52,999 nucleotides of DNA from Planctomycetaceae bacterium (GTDB lineage Bacteria; Planctomycetota; Planctomycetia; Pirellulales; Pirellulaceae): contig JAHEJI010000012.1 in assembly GCA_024638965.1 (NCBI GenBank), positions 1 to 52,999 of the forward strand. The letters run 5' to 3'. This document shows, one piece after another, positions 17,109 through 25,956 of this stretch. Below the pieces are notes generated by a model, which saw only the letters and a list, made by a program, of their open reading frames with translations, was not told the origin of the DNA and searched no databases. The stretch's first letter is position 1. Each line of letters starts with the position of its first letter. A program made the translations under genes and the position numbers.

Positions 17109-20100
17109 TGGAACAAGTGCTTTACGAGCGTCTTAAACCGGTTGTTCGACGAATCCAGATTCGTCGAGTCGCCCTTGCATTTGCCGTGACCTGGTTTTGC
17201 GCGGCGGCTATCGTCGTTGGGTTGTACTATCTTAACCGGTTTGGCAATCTAGACCCGTCTCGATACCTGTGGCTCCTGGCCGGCGGAAGTTTCTTAGTGG
17301 CCATCGTAGCCGCAGTGATTGCGGTTTTTCGGATGAAGACCGTTGAACAGGTCGCAGAAGATGTAGAACGACAATATCCCGATCTCGATGCAAGCCTGAT
17401 CACTGCAATTGAACTGCAACCCAGGCAAGGCGAGCGGCTCGGATTTTTGCAACAGGACGTTTTACGGCGTGCGGTAAATCACAGTTTCGTCAATCGCTGG
17501 CCAGCGATTGTCCCGGGTTGGCATCTCGTTGCCACGCCGATCGCTGGATTGTTGGGTCTTATCGCATTCGCAATCGCTATGGTTTGTTTGGCGTGGTATG
17601 CCAAACCGATTCCACCTGACAAGGCGATCGCGTTCGCGGATGCCGCGGTCGACAAATTGGATTTTGAAATTTCAGTCGAACCAGGAAACAGCGACGTCGA
17701 GCGGGGAACGAGTCTGCTGGTGCTTGCTCGATTTAACCAGGCGTTTCCGCCAGAAGTTACACTCGTTTTTGCTGACACAAACGGAATTGAATCGCGGCTG
17801 CCAATGTCAAAAAGCCTTGATGATCCGGTATTTGGCGCCCGGGTCTCGGCCGTCGATCAACCGATTACGTATCGGATTGAATACGCCAAACAACAAACGG
17901 ACACGTACACTGTTTCCGTTTTCGATTATCCGAAACTGATCCGCGCCGATGCGACGTTGAAATATCCAACTTATACCGAGCTCAAAGACAAAACGGTCCA
18001 GGATTTTCGCCGTTTGAATGCGGTACAGGGAACCAAAGCAGAGTTGACATTTTTTGTTAACAAACCGGTAACCTCCGCGAGGTTGGTCGCCCGCGGAACT
18101 GACGACAGTCCCGTCGTTGGGTTGATTTCGGATTCGGATGATCCACGGAAACTGACTGCTCTAATTCAAATGGATCAATCGCAGAAATACGAGCTTCAAC
18201 TGGTTGACGATGCCAACCGCAAAAACCGCACGCCTCCGAAATTTGTGCTGAATGTTCTTGAGAATCGGCCACCCGAATTGAAACTGCTTGAGCCCGGGCG
18301 TGATATTCAGGCTTCCCCGTTAGAAGAAGTCCAAATCAGGGCCAACGTCTGGGACGACTTTGGCCTGAAATCGATTGGTTTGAACTTTGGTATCCCGGGT
18401 CAAAAAAACACAGATGTTGCTCTTGAACAACGACCTTCGACCAAGAAACGCAAACAAGTCGACCACTTGCTCGAGTTGGAAGAGTTGAAAGCGCAACCGG
18501 ATGATTTGGTTTCATACTATTTCTGGGCCGAAGATATCGGACCCGATGGTGAACTCCGGCGGGTTTCAAGCGACATGTATTTCGCTGAAGTTCGCCATTT
18601 CGACGAGATCTATCGTCAAGGTCAAACTCCACCAGCTGGACAGCAACCGCCGCCACAACAGCAAGGCGGACAGAATGCTCAACAGGCCCAAGAGCTTGGT
18701 GAGCTTCAGAAACAGATCATCAACGGAACCTGGAAGCTGATCCGTCGCGAGAAGTCAGACAATCTTTCCGCCGAGTTTGGTGACGATACCGAATTACTCG
18801 CGCAGTCGCAGACATCGGCGATCGAAAAACTGGTTGAATTAGCGGAACAGCTGGAAGATCAGCAGTCAAAATCTTACATCGAATCTGCCCGCGCGCTGAT
18901 GAACGAAGCCGTTCTTCACTTGACTCAAGCCAACCATGATGCAGATTTTTCTGCGCTCAAACCGGCTTTGTCGAGTGAGCAAGCCGCTTATCAAGCGCTC
19001 TTGAAACTTCGGGCACGCGAACATGAAGTCGTGCGGCAACAGCAACAACAGGCTGGTCAGGCTTCTCAGAACCAGAACAATCGGGCGCAGCAACAGCTCG
19101 AACAGTTGAACCTGAAAGAAGATGAAAACCGTTACGAAAACGAAAAAACGGCGCAAGAGCAAACCCAGCAATCACAGCAGCAACAGGAAGATCGCCAGGT
19201 GCTCAGCCGTCTCCGCGAACTCGCTCGTCGCCAAACCGATCTCAACGAACGAGTCAAAGAACTTCAGTCTGCGCTTGAGGAAGCCGAAACTGAAGAAGAA
19301 CGGAAGGAAATCGAACGGCGATTGAAGTCGCTCCGCGAACAGCAGGAACAAGTGCTTCGTGATGCGGACGAACTGCTCGAACGAATGCAGGGCGAAGAGA
19401 ATCAGCGGCGGATGTCCGAGGAATCGGCACAACTCGAACAAACTCGCGAGAATCTTCAACGTGCTTCCGAAGCGTTGCAGAAAGGTCAGGTTTCACGGGC
19501 CGCTGCCGAAGGAACGCGGGCTCAGCGAGACTTGGAAGAGCTTCGCGACGAGTTTCAAAACCGCACCGCAGGTCAATTTACCGAACAGATGCGGCAAATG
19601 AGAAATCAAGCCCAGGAACTGGAACAAAATCAACAGGAGATCGCCCAACAACTTGCCGATCAGCCCGTTCAAAAAAAGAAAACTGCGCCCTCACTTCGAG
19701 AAGACGACGATGACAAGCCGAATTTAAATCAGCAATTGACTGAGCAGCAAAGGTCCGTTGACGATTTGCGAACCGAAATGCGAGAGACGATTGAGGAAGC
19801 CGAGCCGTTTGAGCCTCTTTTGGCCGAAGAACTTTATGATACCTATCGCGAGTCCGAAGAATCCCGTCCGGGCCAGGCACTCGAGTCGGCTCGCCGGTCG
19901 CTTGAGCGGGGTTGGGTTGACGATGCGAGGACCGAAGAAAAACGCGCTCGCCAAGGCATCGAACAATTACGGGAAGGCATCGAAAAAGCAGCCGAAAGTG
20001 TGTTGGGAGATGAAACCGAAGCTCTCAAGGCCGCCCAGAAAACACTTCGGGATTTGAACCGGGAACTGCAGCAGGAAATCAACGAACGCAATCCTTCCGA

Positions 20101-20881
20101 AGAACCGCGTGATGGTCAATCGACCCAACAAAGCGGTCAACAACAGTCCGATCGCGAACGTCGAGATGGCGAACCAAACGATCAACCACAACAAAACAAT
20201 CAGCGCGGCCAAGGCCGTCAATCCTCCGACCCGCCCGGCCAGCAATCGGAAGATCAACAGGAACCGCGCGGCCAGGGAGAAAGCCAACCTGAGGAATCGC
20301 CGCGGGAAGCACAATCAGGTCAAGGACAATCAAGCAAAAAACAACCAAACGGCGAACCGCGTGACGCCAATCCGGGTGATCAAGCCCAAGGTGGAAGCGG
20401 CCAACAAAAAGATGAGGAACGTAATGTTGCCGAACGGATGCGTCAGCAGATTCGCAACCTTGGAGCCAACAACCAGGACAATGCGCCTCGCAACGGCGAT
20501 CTCAATCTTCGTCGCGGTGGTGGCAGAAACCAACGAATGATGCGGCCGATTTCAGGCAAAGATTTTCGCGATTGGTCCGACCGCTTGCGCGATGTTGAAG
20601 AGATGATTGCCGATCCGGACTTGAGGGCCGAAGCATCACGGATTCGTGAGCAGGCTCGTGAAATCCGCAAGGAATCGAAGCGTCACTCGGCGGAACCTAA
20701 TTGGGACTTGGTAAAACTGAAAGTTGCCAAACCGTTGGCCGAACTTCAGGATCGCGTTGCCGAAGAGATTATGCGGCGTGGTTCCAAAAATGCTTTGGTT
20801 CCTTTGGATCGTGATCCAGTGCCGGCGGAATTCCAGGATGCTGTCCGACGTTATTATGAACGCCTGGGGAGCGGTCAATGA
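17108..20881 (+). CDS. Very large membrane protein with Gln-rich coiled coil (DUF4175-like)
   Basis: 1257 residues. Three hydrophobic helices lie at about 21-41, 53-74 and 138-165, followed by a beta-rich region (about 190-500) of repeated Ig-like character (LKYPTYTELKDKTV and similar). From about 515 to 980 it is a long, Gln/Glu/Arg-rich coiled coil. A low-complexity Gln/Asn/Gly/Arg/Pro/Ser region occupies about 1000-1130, and a charged helical end closes the protein. DUF4175-family proteins with this layout occur beside MoxR/BatA genes, but the length and Q-rich tract here are striking. It overlaps neighbours on both sides (1 nt and 4 nt). A scaffold or tether role in the membrane complex is inferred; no catalytic motif is seen. 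Confidence 0.8.
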   Translation: MEQVLYERLKPVVRRIQIRRVALAFAVTWFCAAAIVVGLYYLNRFGNLDPSRYLWLLAGGSFLVAIVAAVIAVFRMKTVEQVAEDVERQYPDLDASLITAIELQPRQGERLGFLQQDVLRRAVNHSFVNRWPAIVPGWHLVATPIAGLLGLIAFAIAMVCLAWYAKPIPPDKAIAFADAAVDKLDFEISVEPGNSDVERGTSLLVLARFNQAFPPEVTLVFADTNGIESRLPMSKSLDDPVFGARVSAVDQPITYRIEYAKQQTDTYTVSVFDYPKLIRADATLKYPTYTELKDKTVQDFRRLNAVQGTKAELTFFVNKPVTSARLVARGTDDSPVVGLISDSDDPRKLTALIQMDQSQKYELQLVDDANRKNRTPPKFVLNVLENRPPELKLLEPGRDIQASPLEEVQIRANVWDDFGLKSIGLNFGIPGQKNTDVALEQRPSTKKRKQVDHLLELEELKAQPDDLVSYYFWAEDIGPDGELRRVSSDMYFAEVRHFDEIYRQGQTPPAGQQPPPQQQGGQNAQQAQELGELQKQIINGTWKLIRREKSDNLSAEFGDDTELLAQSQTSAIEKLVELAEQLEDQQSKSYIESARALMNEAVLHLTQANHDADFSALKPALSSEQAAYQALLKLRAREHEVVRQQQQQAGQASQNQNNRAQQQLEQLNLKEDENRYENEKTAQEQTQQSQQQQEDRQVLSRLRELARRQTDLNERVKELQSALEEAETEEERKEIERRLKSLREQQEQVLRDADELLERMQGEENQRRMSEESAQLEQTRENLQRASEALQKGQVSRAAAEGTRAQRDLEELRDEFQNRTAGQFTEQMRQMRNQAQELEQNQQEIAQQLADQPVQKKKTAPSLREDDDDKPNLNQQLTEQQRSVDDLRTEMRETIEEAEPFEPLLAEELYDTYRESEESRPGQALESARRSLERGWVDDARTEEKRARQGIEQLREGIEKAAESVLGDETEALKAAQKTLRDLNRELQQEINERNPSEEPRDGQSTQQSGQQQSDRERRDGEPNDQPQQNNQRGQGRQSSDPPGQQSEDQQEPRGQGESQPEESPREAQSGQGQSSKKQPNGEPRDANPGDQAQGGSGQQKDEERNVAERMRQQIRNLGANNQDNAPRNGDLNLRRGGGRNQRMMRPISGKDFRDWSDRLRDVEEMIADPDLRAEASRIREQAREIRKESKRHSAEPNWDLVKLKVAKPLAELQDRVAEEIMRRGSKNALVPLDRDPVPAEFQDAVRRYYERLGSGQ

Positions 20882-23229
20882 TTTTTCCCAACGCTTGGGG
20901 ATCAACGGATTGGCTTTTGCCCATCAGCCTGTTGGTGTTGGCTGGTTTGGCAGTGCTCGTTTGGACTTATGCGCGGGCACGGGCTTCGATCGGACTGCGG
21001 ATATTGTTAGCCGGAATGAAGTTCGCGGCCCTACTGCTACTCGCCATCTGTCTGCTTGAGCCATTGCAGCGCTACAGCCGACCCGAGAAAGGCGCGAACT
21101 TGATGGTTGTCATGGCTGACGACAGTCAGAGCCTGCAAATCAAAGATCGCGGAAGCTCCGAAACTCGCGAAACTCAACTCAAACGAAAATTGAACGACGA
21201 ATCGGATTGGTTGAGAAAGCTGGCTGACGATTTTGATGTTCGGCGTTACCAGTTTGATCGCCGCCTGCGACCTGTGTCAAATTTTGCCAGTTATGCGGCT
21301 GATCAACGCGGCAGTGACGTGTTGAACAATATAGGTTTGGTCTCGAGTCGTTTTGAAGGTCGTCCATCCGCAGGAATCATTTTGTTGACGGATGGCAATG
21401 TGACCGATTCGGACAATTCAAATTTTGACGCTCTGGATTGGCAAAACATCCCGCCGATTTACCCTGTCGTAGTTGGAAAAGAGCGGCCAGCGAAGGACTT
21501 GGGGATCACGCGGGTCACCAGTACGCAAACTAATTTTGAATCGGCCCCCGTCACGGTAACAACCGAACTCGTGGCTCACGGATACGCTGGAAAGCGTGTC
21601 GCCGTTCAGCTGCTTGATGAAAATGGCAAGGAACTTGAACGAAAAGAAGTCAACCGCATTGAAGATGGGCGGCCTTTCGCCGTTCGTTTCAAAACACGGC
21701 CAGAAAAACGTGGCGTCAACGTTTACCAGGTGAATGCGTTCGCCGAAGGTGAGGACACGAACAACGAATCGGCTGAATCCTCGGACGAGGCCACGATTGT
21801 GAATAACCGACGAATCGCCGTTGTTGATCGGGGTCGAGGGCCGTTTCGAGTGCTTTACGTAACCGGTCGACCCAACTGGGAACTCAAATTTCTCCGTCGT
21901 TCGTTGCAGGAAGATGAGGAATTGGACTTGGTCGCGTTGGTGCGGATTGCCAAACGGGAAGCCAAGTTTACGTTCCGCGGTCGCGACGGTCAGCAGTCAA
22001 ATTCTTTGTTTCGCGGTTTTGAGTCTCAAGACGAAGATACCACGGAGCAGCATGATGAGCCGGTTTTCTTGAGGCTGGGAACGCGCGACAAAGACGAGTT
22101 ACGTGGCGGGTTTCCCAAAGACGCAGAGACGCTTTTTGAGTACGATGCGATCGTTCTGGACGATGTTGAAGCCAAGTTCTTCAGTGAAGATCAAAAATCG
22201 TTGGTCCAGCAATTCGTCAGCTTGCGTGGTGGCGGGTTGCTGATGTTGGGCGGACAGGAATCATTTGGCAGTGGTGAGTTCGATCGAACCCAAATCGGCG
22301 AGATGTTGCCGGTTTATCTTGACCAGATCGCGCCCCAAAAGGGAGCCCAGTATCACCTGAGTTTGACTCGCGAAGGTTGGCTGCAACCATGGGTTCGAAT
22401 CGAATCGACCGAAGAAAAGGAACGTCGGCGACTTGCTTCAATGCCGAAGTTCAAAACGCTAAATTTGTCCCAATCGATCAAGCCAGGAGCAACCGTTTTG
22501 GCGACGGTGCTCACCCGCGACAACCGTGAACATCCCGCATTAGTCGTTCAGCCGTTCGGTAAAGGACGCACCGCCGCATTAATGATCGGCGACTTCTGGC
22601 GATGGCAGCTCCAGAGTGATGAAAACAACGACGACCTGAAGAAAGCATGGCGGCAAACGCTGCGTTGGCTGGTCGCCGATGCGCCGCGACGAGTCGAGGT
22701 TGAGGTTGAACGCAAAAACGACGCCAACCGAACTGCTGAGATAAAAGTTTGGGTCCGCGATGAGGCCTACAAGCCGTTTGACAATGCTGCGGTTGCCATC
22801 GAAGTGCAGACCCCCGCCGGAAAATCGATTGAGTTGAAGGGTGAGCCAGCAGCATCAGAACCGGGATTGTACGTGGCGAATTTTGTCTCGAGCGAACCCG
22901 GAGCTTATCGAGCCATCGTTCAAGCTGACGCGGACGATGGAAGTGACATCGAACAACGTGAATCTGGCTGGGTTTCAGAACCGGAAACCGAAGAGTTTCG
23001 ATCGCTTGAACCGAATCGAGCGTTTCTGGAACAACTCGCGCAGCGTAGTGGCGGCGAAGTGATCGAGTTAGATCGTCTCGACGGTTTTGTCACGAGCCTT
23101 GAGCATCGTGAAGTTCCAATTACGGAAACTCGATCTTTGCCCTGGTGGCATCGGTGGACAATTTTTGGGCTCGCGATCAGTCTGTTGGTTGGCGAATGGG
23201 GCATTCGACGATGGAAGGGGTTGCCGTGA
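20878..23229 (+). CDS. vWA and GATase1-like membrane protein
   Basis: 783 residues, preceded by GGGGAG. Two N-terminal helices (about 13-31 and 40-60) are followed by a vWA-type metal site DDSQS (81-85) and the vWA loop ILLTDGNVTDSDNSN. A region at about 320-480 resembles a class-I glutamine-amidotransferase fold (RVLYVTGRPNWELKFLRRSL and GGGLLMLGGQESFGSGEFD). The elbow has Gly-Gln where an active enzyme would have Cys, so it is probably non-catalytic. A C-terminal membrane helix is at about 758-775. It overlaps the coiled-coil gene by 4 bases, and its stop shares a base with the next start (TGATG). It is likely another subunit of the MoxR-linked complex. Confidence 0.87.
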   Translation: MIFPNAWGSTDWLLPISLLVLAGLAVLVWTYARARASIGLRILLAGMKFAALLLLAICLLEPLQRYSRPEKGANLMVVMADDSQSLQIKDRGSSETRETQLKRKLNDESDWLRKLADDFDVRRYQFDRRLRPVSNFASYAADQRGSDVLNNIGLVSSRFEGRPSAGIILLTDGNVTDSDNSNFDALDWQNIPPIYPVVVGKERPAKDLGITRVTSTQTNFESAPVTVTTELVAHGYAGKRVAVQLLDENGKELERKEVNRIEDGRPFAVRFKTRPEKRGVNVYQVNAFAEGEDTNNESAESSDEATIVNNRRIAVVDRGRGPFRVLYVTGRPNWELKFLRRSLQEDEELDLVALVRIAKREAKFTFRGRDGQQSNSLFRGFESQDEDTTEQHDEPVFLRLGTRDKDELRGGFPKDAETLFEYDAIVLDDVEAKFFSEDQKSLVQQFVSLRGGGLLMLGGQESFGSGEFDRTQIGEMLPVYLDQIAPQKGAQYHLSLTREGWLQPWVRIESTEEKERRRLASMPKFKTLNLSQSIKPGATVLATVLTRDNREHPALVVQPFGKGRTAALMIGDFWRWQLQSDENNDDLKKAWRQTLRWLVADAPRRVEVEVERKNDANRTAEIKVWVRDEAYKPFDNAAVAIEVQTPAGKSIELKGEPAASEPGLYVANFVSSEPGAYRAIVQADADDGSDIEQRESGWVSEPETEEFRSLEPNRAFLEQLAQRSGGEVIELDRLDGFVTSLEHREVPITETRSLPWWHRWTIFGLAISLLVGEWGIRRWKGLP

Positions 23230-24398
23230 TGTCGCGATTCGAAAACTGTCGCCGAGCCTGTCCCAGGCCTGTACACCGAACTTTGGCTCAACGATTGTCA
23301 GTCTGGGACAGACTGACCTACTGGTGCCGAACCTGTCCCAGGCCCGTACACCGAACTTTGGCTCAACGATTGTCAGTCTGGGACAGACTGACCTACTGTC
23401 GCCGAGCCTGTCCCAGGCTCGTGCGCCAATTCGTTATACTCGTGTTTGCGACAATCATCGCTTCGTCGGCGAACGCTCAAGACCGGAAAGTAATTTTGGT
23501 CGTCGGTGCCGAAGGAAGCGAAGAATATGGCATCCAGTTCGAGGAGTGGGCCAATAACTGGGAACAAGCACTTGAATCCGACGAAACAAATGGCGAATCA
23601 AAATCCGGCGTTTCGCTGGTCAGGATTGGCTCCGGACGAGAAGTCGAACCAACGGATTCCCAGCGATTACAAGCTGAGATTGAGTCGACCGACGAGGCGA
23701 CTCGGGAACTTTGGATTGTGTTGATCGGTCATGGAACGGATGATCGTAAGACGTCAAAGTTCAATCTGAGGGGTCCGGACGTTTCTGCCTCGCAGCTTGC
23801 GGAGTGGCTGGCGCCGCTGACATGCCGAATCGTGATCATCAACTGTGCCTCGGCGAGCGGTCCATCGATTGCCAAGCTCAAAGGCAAGAATCGAATTGTG
23901 ATCACGGCGACCAAGAGCGGTGCCCAGCATAATTTTGCCCGTTTTGGAGGCTATCTTTCGCAAGCGATCGCAGATCCGACTTTGGACCTCGATAAAGACC
24001 AACAGACCTCGTTACTCGAAGCGTTTCTTGCCGCGTCATCCCGGACCCAGGAGTTTTATGTTCAGCAAACGCGACTTGCGACAGAATTGGCATTGATCGA
24101 CGACAATTTCGATGGACTGGGAACACCAGCCGACTGGTTCGAGGGGACCCGCGTCGTTCGTAAAGCTAAAAACGGCAAACCGGATGGATTGGCTGCTAAC
24201 CAGGTCTTTCTTGTCCGCCGTGGCGCCGAAGCCCAACTGTCGCGCGAACAGCGCGAGGTGCGCGATGAACTTGAGTCGCAACTCGAAGCGCTACGATCGA
24301 CAAAAAGTACAATGGATGAAGAGGCTTATTATTTGGCTCTCGAGCCGATCCTTTTGAAATTGGCCAGAGTTTATGCAGACGTAGACTCGAGAGAATAG
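23229..24398 (+). CDS. Clan-CD cysteine peptidase, C13/caspase-like, with repeat-expanded N-terminus
   Basis: 389 residues from the ATG at 23229, which overlaps the upstream stop and has GGAAGGGG about 10 bases before it. The peptidase core shows the clan-CD layout: a strand then His (LWIVLIGHGTDD, His168) and a second strand then Cys (RIVIINCASASGP, Cys206), closest to the C13/legumain group. A signal peptide (RQFVILVFATIIASSANAQ) begins only at residue 66. The 64 residues before it come from 2.3 copies of a 75-bp DNA repeat. A GTG at 23421 would give a standard 20-residue signal peptide with no ribosome site. It is the last gene of the MoxR/vWA run. Confidence 0.8.
   Translation: MSRFENCRRACPRPVHRTLAQRLSVWDRLTYWCRTCPRPVHRTLAQRLSVWDRLTYCRRACPRLVRQFVILVFATIIASSANAQDRKVILVVGAEGSEEYGIQFEEWANNWEQALESDETNGESKSGVSLVRIGSGREVEPTDSQRLQAEIESTDEATRELWIVLIGHGTDDRKTSKFNLRGPDVSASQLAEWLAPLTCRIVIINCASASGPSIAKLKGKNRIVITATKSGAQHNFARFGGYLSQAIADPTLDLDKDQQTSLLEAFLAASSRTQEFYVQQTRLATELALIDDNFDGLGTPADWFEGTRVVRKAKNGKPDGLAANQVFLVRRGAEAQLSREQREVRDELESQLEALRSTKSTMDEEAYYLALEPILLKLARVYADVDSRE
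23251..23427. repeat. 75-bp tandem repeat with hairpins, copy B, inside coding frame
   Basis: Two full units (23251-23325, 23326-23400) and a partial third (from 23401). Each unit contains GAGCCTG-TCC-CAGGC (or a close variant), a 26-base spacer, and a 9-bp hairpin GTCAGTCTG-GGA-CAGACTGAC followed by CTACTG. 75 is a multiple of three, and the translated 25-residue repeat contains ACPRPVHRTLAQRLSVWDRL. Hairpin cores match those at 4046-4095 and 32873-32930. Confidence 0.9.
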
Positions 24399-24420
24399 CG
24401 CTGATCCTTTAGCTCAGCGC
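24398..24420. terminator. Hairpin spanning two convergent stop codons
   Basis: GCGCTGA (24398-24404) pairs with TCAGCGC (24414-24420) across a 9-base loop. It touches the stop of the C13-like gene and includes the stop of the opposite haem gene. No T-run follows on either strand, so the termination role is only possible. Confidence 0.35.
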
Positions 24421-25727
24421 GAAACGGCGGCGAACTTATACGTAAACGCACCTAACAAATCACCGCGCTTGACGGAATGACAATCAATACAGGACTTGCC
24501 TGCTCGCAACGAACCGAGCATGTATAGCTTGTCACCGGAATCTTTAATGACCACATCTTCATCCCTTTTTAGTTCTTGGAGCGAAGTCAACTCAAATTGG
24601 GTCAAGGCTCGAGTTGGAATATCGTCGCTCGACAAATGATCCATCCGCGGTAAATGATTCAACACGTAAGCCCGTGGTTCTTCGAAGCGGAGCAGGCTGA
24701 TCAATTCCAGGTCTTGCAGTACCCAGGTTTTGTATCCGAGATCTCTGTCGTACAAGGTGCCCCGCGGTAAATGAAACGCGTGGGGTAAGAAGCCGGCGGC
24801 TTTTTTGGGTGACTGGACAAAGCCGATCGTCGCGGGATGCAGGAAGTCGGCTTCCCCCGCGAAATGATACGAATTCGGGTCGTCGTGATCCGCGTCATCA
24901 ACACGCAACTGAGATTTCCACTCCATGGTCTCGGTATCGTCGGCGGAGACTACGGACTCTACATCAAAATCATCTTCAAAACCGAACGTCGGTATTTCGG
25001 GCGTGTCAATGCGATCACGGTCTACCGTGATCATCCGAACCGCTCCAAAACCGACGGACCGAACGAATTCTTCATACGCCTGATCATGAATTTTCTGCAG
25101 GGCCCAGAGGCGGCTGAATCTGGACTCTATCGGCGCGGTCTCCTTTTCGCTCAGTCGGATTGCAACCTTTTCTGAAATCTCTTTTTCCGTTAGCGCGCTG
25201 TCGGCTACCTCCTCGCGAACGGTTTCGTATTGCAAGCGATCTGACAACTCGACGATTGGATAAGCGGCTCGGGCTTGCAGCAATCGTTGCAATCGAGGCG
25301 GCTTTGCCATATTCAGGAGCAACATTGATACGACCACGCAACCCATGCTTATTCCTGTCAACGCTCGCCACGAAATCGGTTGCGATACCTGACTCAGAAT
25401 CAAAGCCGCGATAACATGAGTAAAAACCATCATGCCCACGTAGAAAAACCCACAAATCGATAAAAATATCGAAATCACCAGCGAAAAAACCACCTGCGTC
25501 GTTGCGACTTTTTTTCGAAATAACGACGAAACAAAAATCGCGCCCACGATCCACCCGAGACCCAGCGTCAAGAAGAAGAACAACGTGGATGTCCATTTAG
25601 TCGCGAATGCCAAAGCCAGGCACGCCGCAAACGCCATCAAAAAGAAAAGATCACCAAGGCAAATCTGAAACTGGACTCCGTTCAACTTAGGTCGAGCCGG
25701 ACCATCGCTCACTGTTTTTTGCGTCAT
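24414..25727 (-). CDS. Polytopic membrane protein with C-terminal c-type haem motif
   Basis: 437 residues. Four or five hydrophobic helices fill about 20-150 (for example FFLMAFAACLALAFATKW and VVFSLVISIFLSICGFFYVG). A soluble domain of about 280 residues follows and ends with a single haem-c site CIDCH (Cys413, Cys416, His417) in GKSCIDCHSVKRGDLLGAFT. The ending resembles the haem-bearing sensor domains related to DUF3365, but the N-terminal membrane part is not one I recognise. The stop lies 15 bases from the stop of the convergent C13-like gene. A redox-sensing or electron-transfer role at the membrane is inferred from the haem site only. Confidence 0.75.
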   Translation of the reverse strand: MTQKTVSDGPARPKLNGVQFQICLGDLFFLMAFAACLALAFATKWTSTLFFFLTLGLGWIVGAIFVSSLFRKKVATTQVVFSLVISIFLSICGFFYVGMMVFTHVIAALILSQVSQPISWRALTGISMGCVVVSMLLLNMAKPPRLQRLLQARAAYPIVELSDRLQYETVREEVADSALTEKEISEKVAIRLSEKETAPIESRFSRLWALQKIHDQAYEEFVRSVGFGAVRMITVDRDRIDTPEIPTFGFEDDFDVESVVSADDTETMEWKSQLRVDDADHDDPNSYHFAGEADFLHPATIGFVQSPKKAAGFLPHAFHLPRGTLYDRDLGYKTWVLQDLELISLLRFEEPRAYVLNHLPRMDHLSSDDIPTRALTQFELTSLQELKRDEDVVIKDSGDKLYMLGSLRAGKSCIDCHSVKRGDLLGAFTYKFAAVSR

Positions 25728-25956
25728 CTGTCATTGCCCCCAACACACAAGAATAATGCGGCAACAGATGACGAGGCGACTTTTTCTACGAAGAGATGAT
25801 CGAAACGGTTCGTTGCCAAATTCTGGTTCGTTGTTGAATTTCCAACAGTGATTGTGTTTTTCTGGTTCAACAAGCCAAACAACACAAAACGGTCCTTCCA
25901 AAAAGTACAAATGGTCTACAATTCGGTATCTCTATCCTCAACCAAAGAACACAAAG

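Noticed and set aside
22200..22290. Active glutamine amidotransferase in the second vWA protein
   Set aside because: The elbow lacks the catalytic Cys (Gly-Gln instead), so only the fold is suggested.
23251..23427. Possible CRISPR-like array
   Set aside because: Units are 75 bp with nearly identical 'spacers', only 2.3 copies, and no cas genes nearby.
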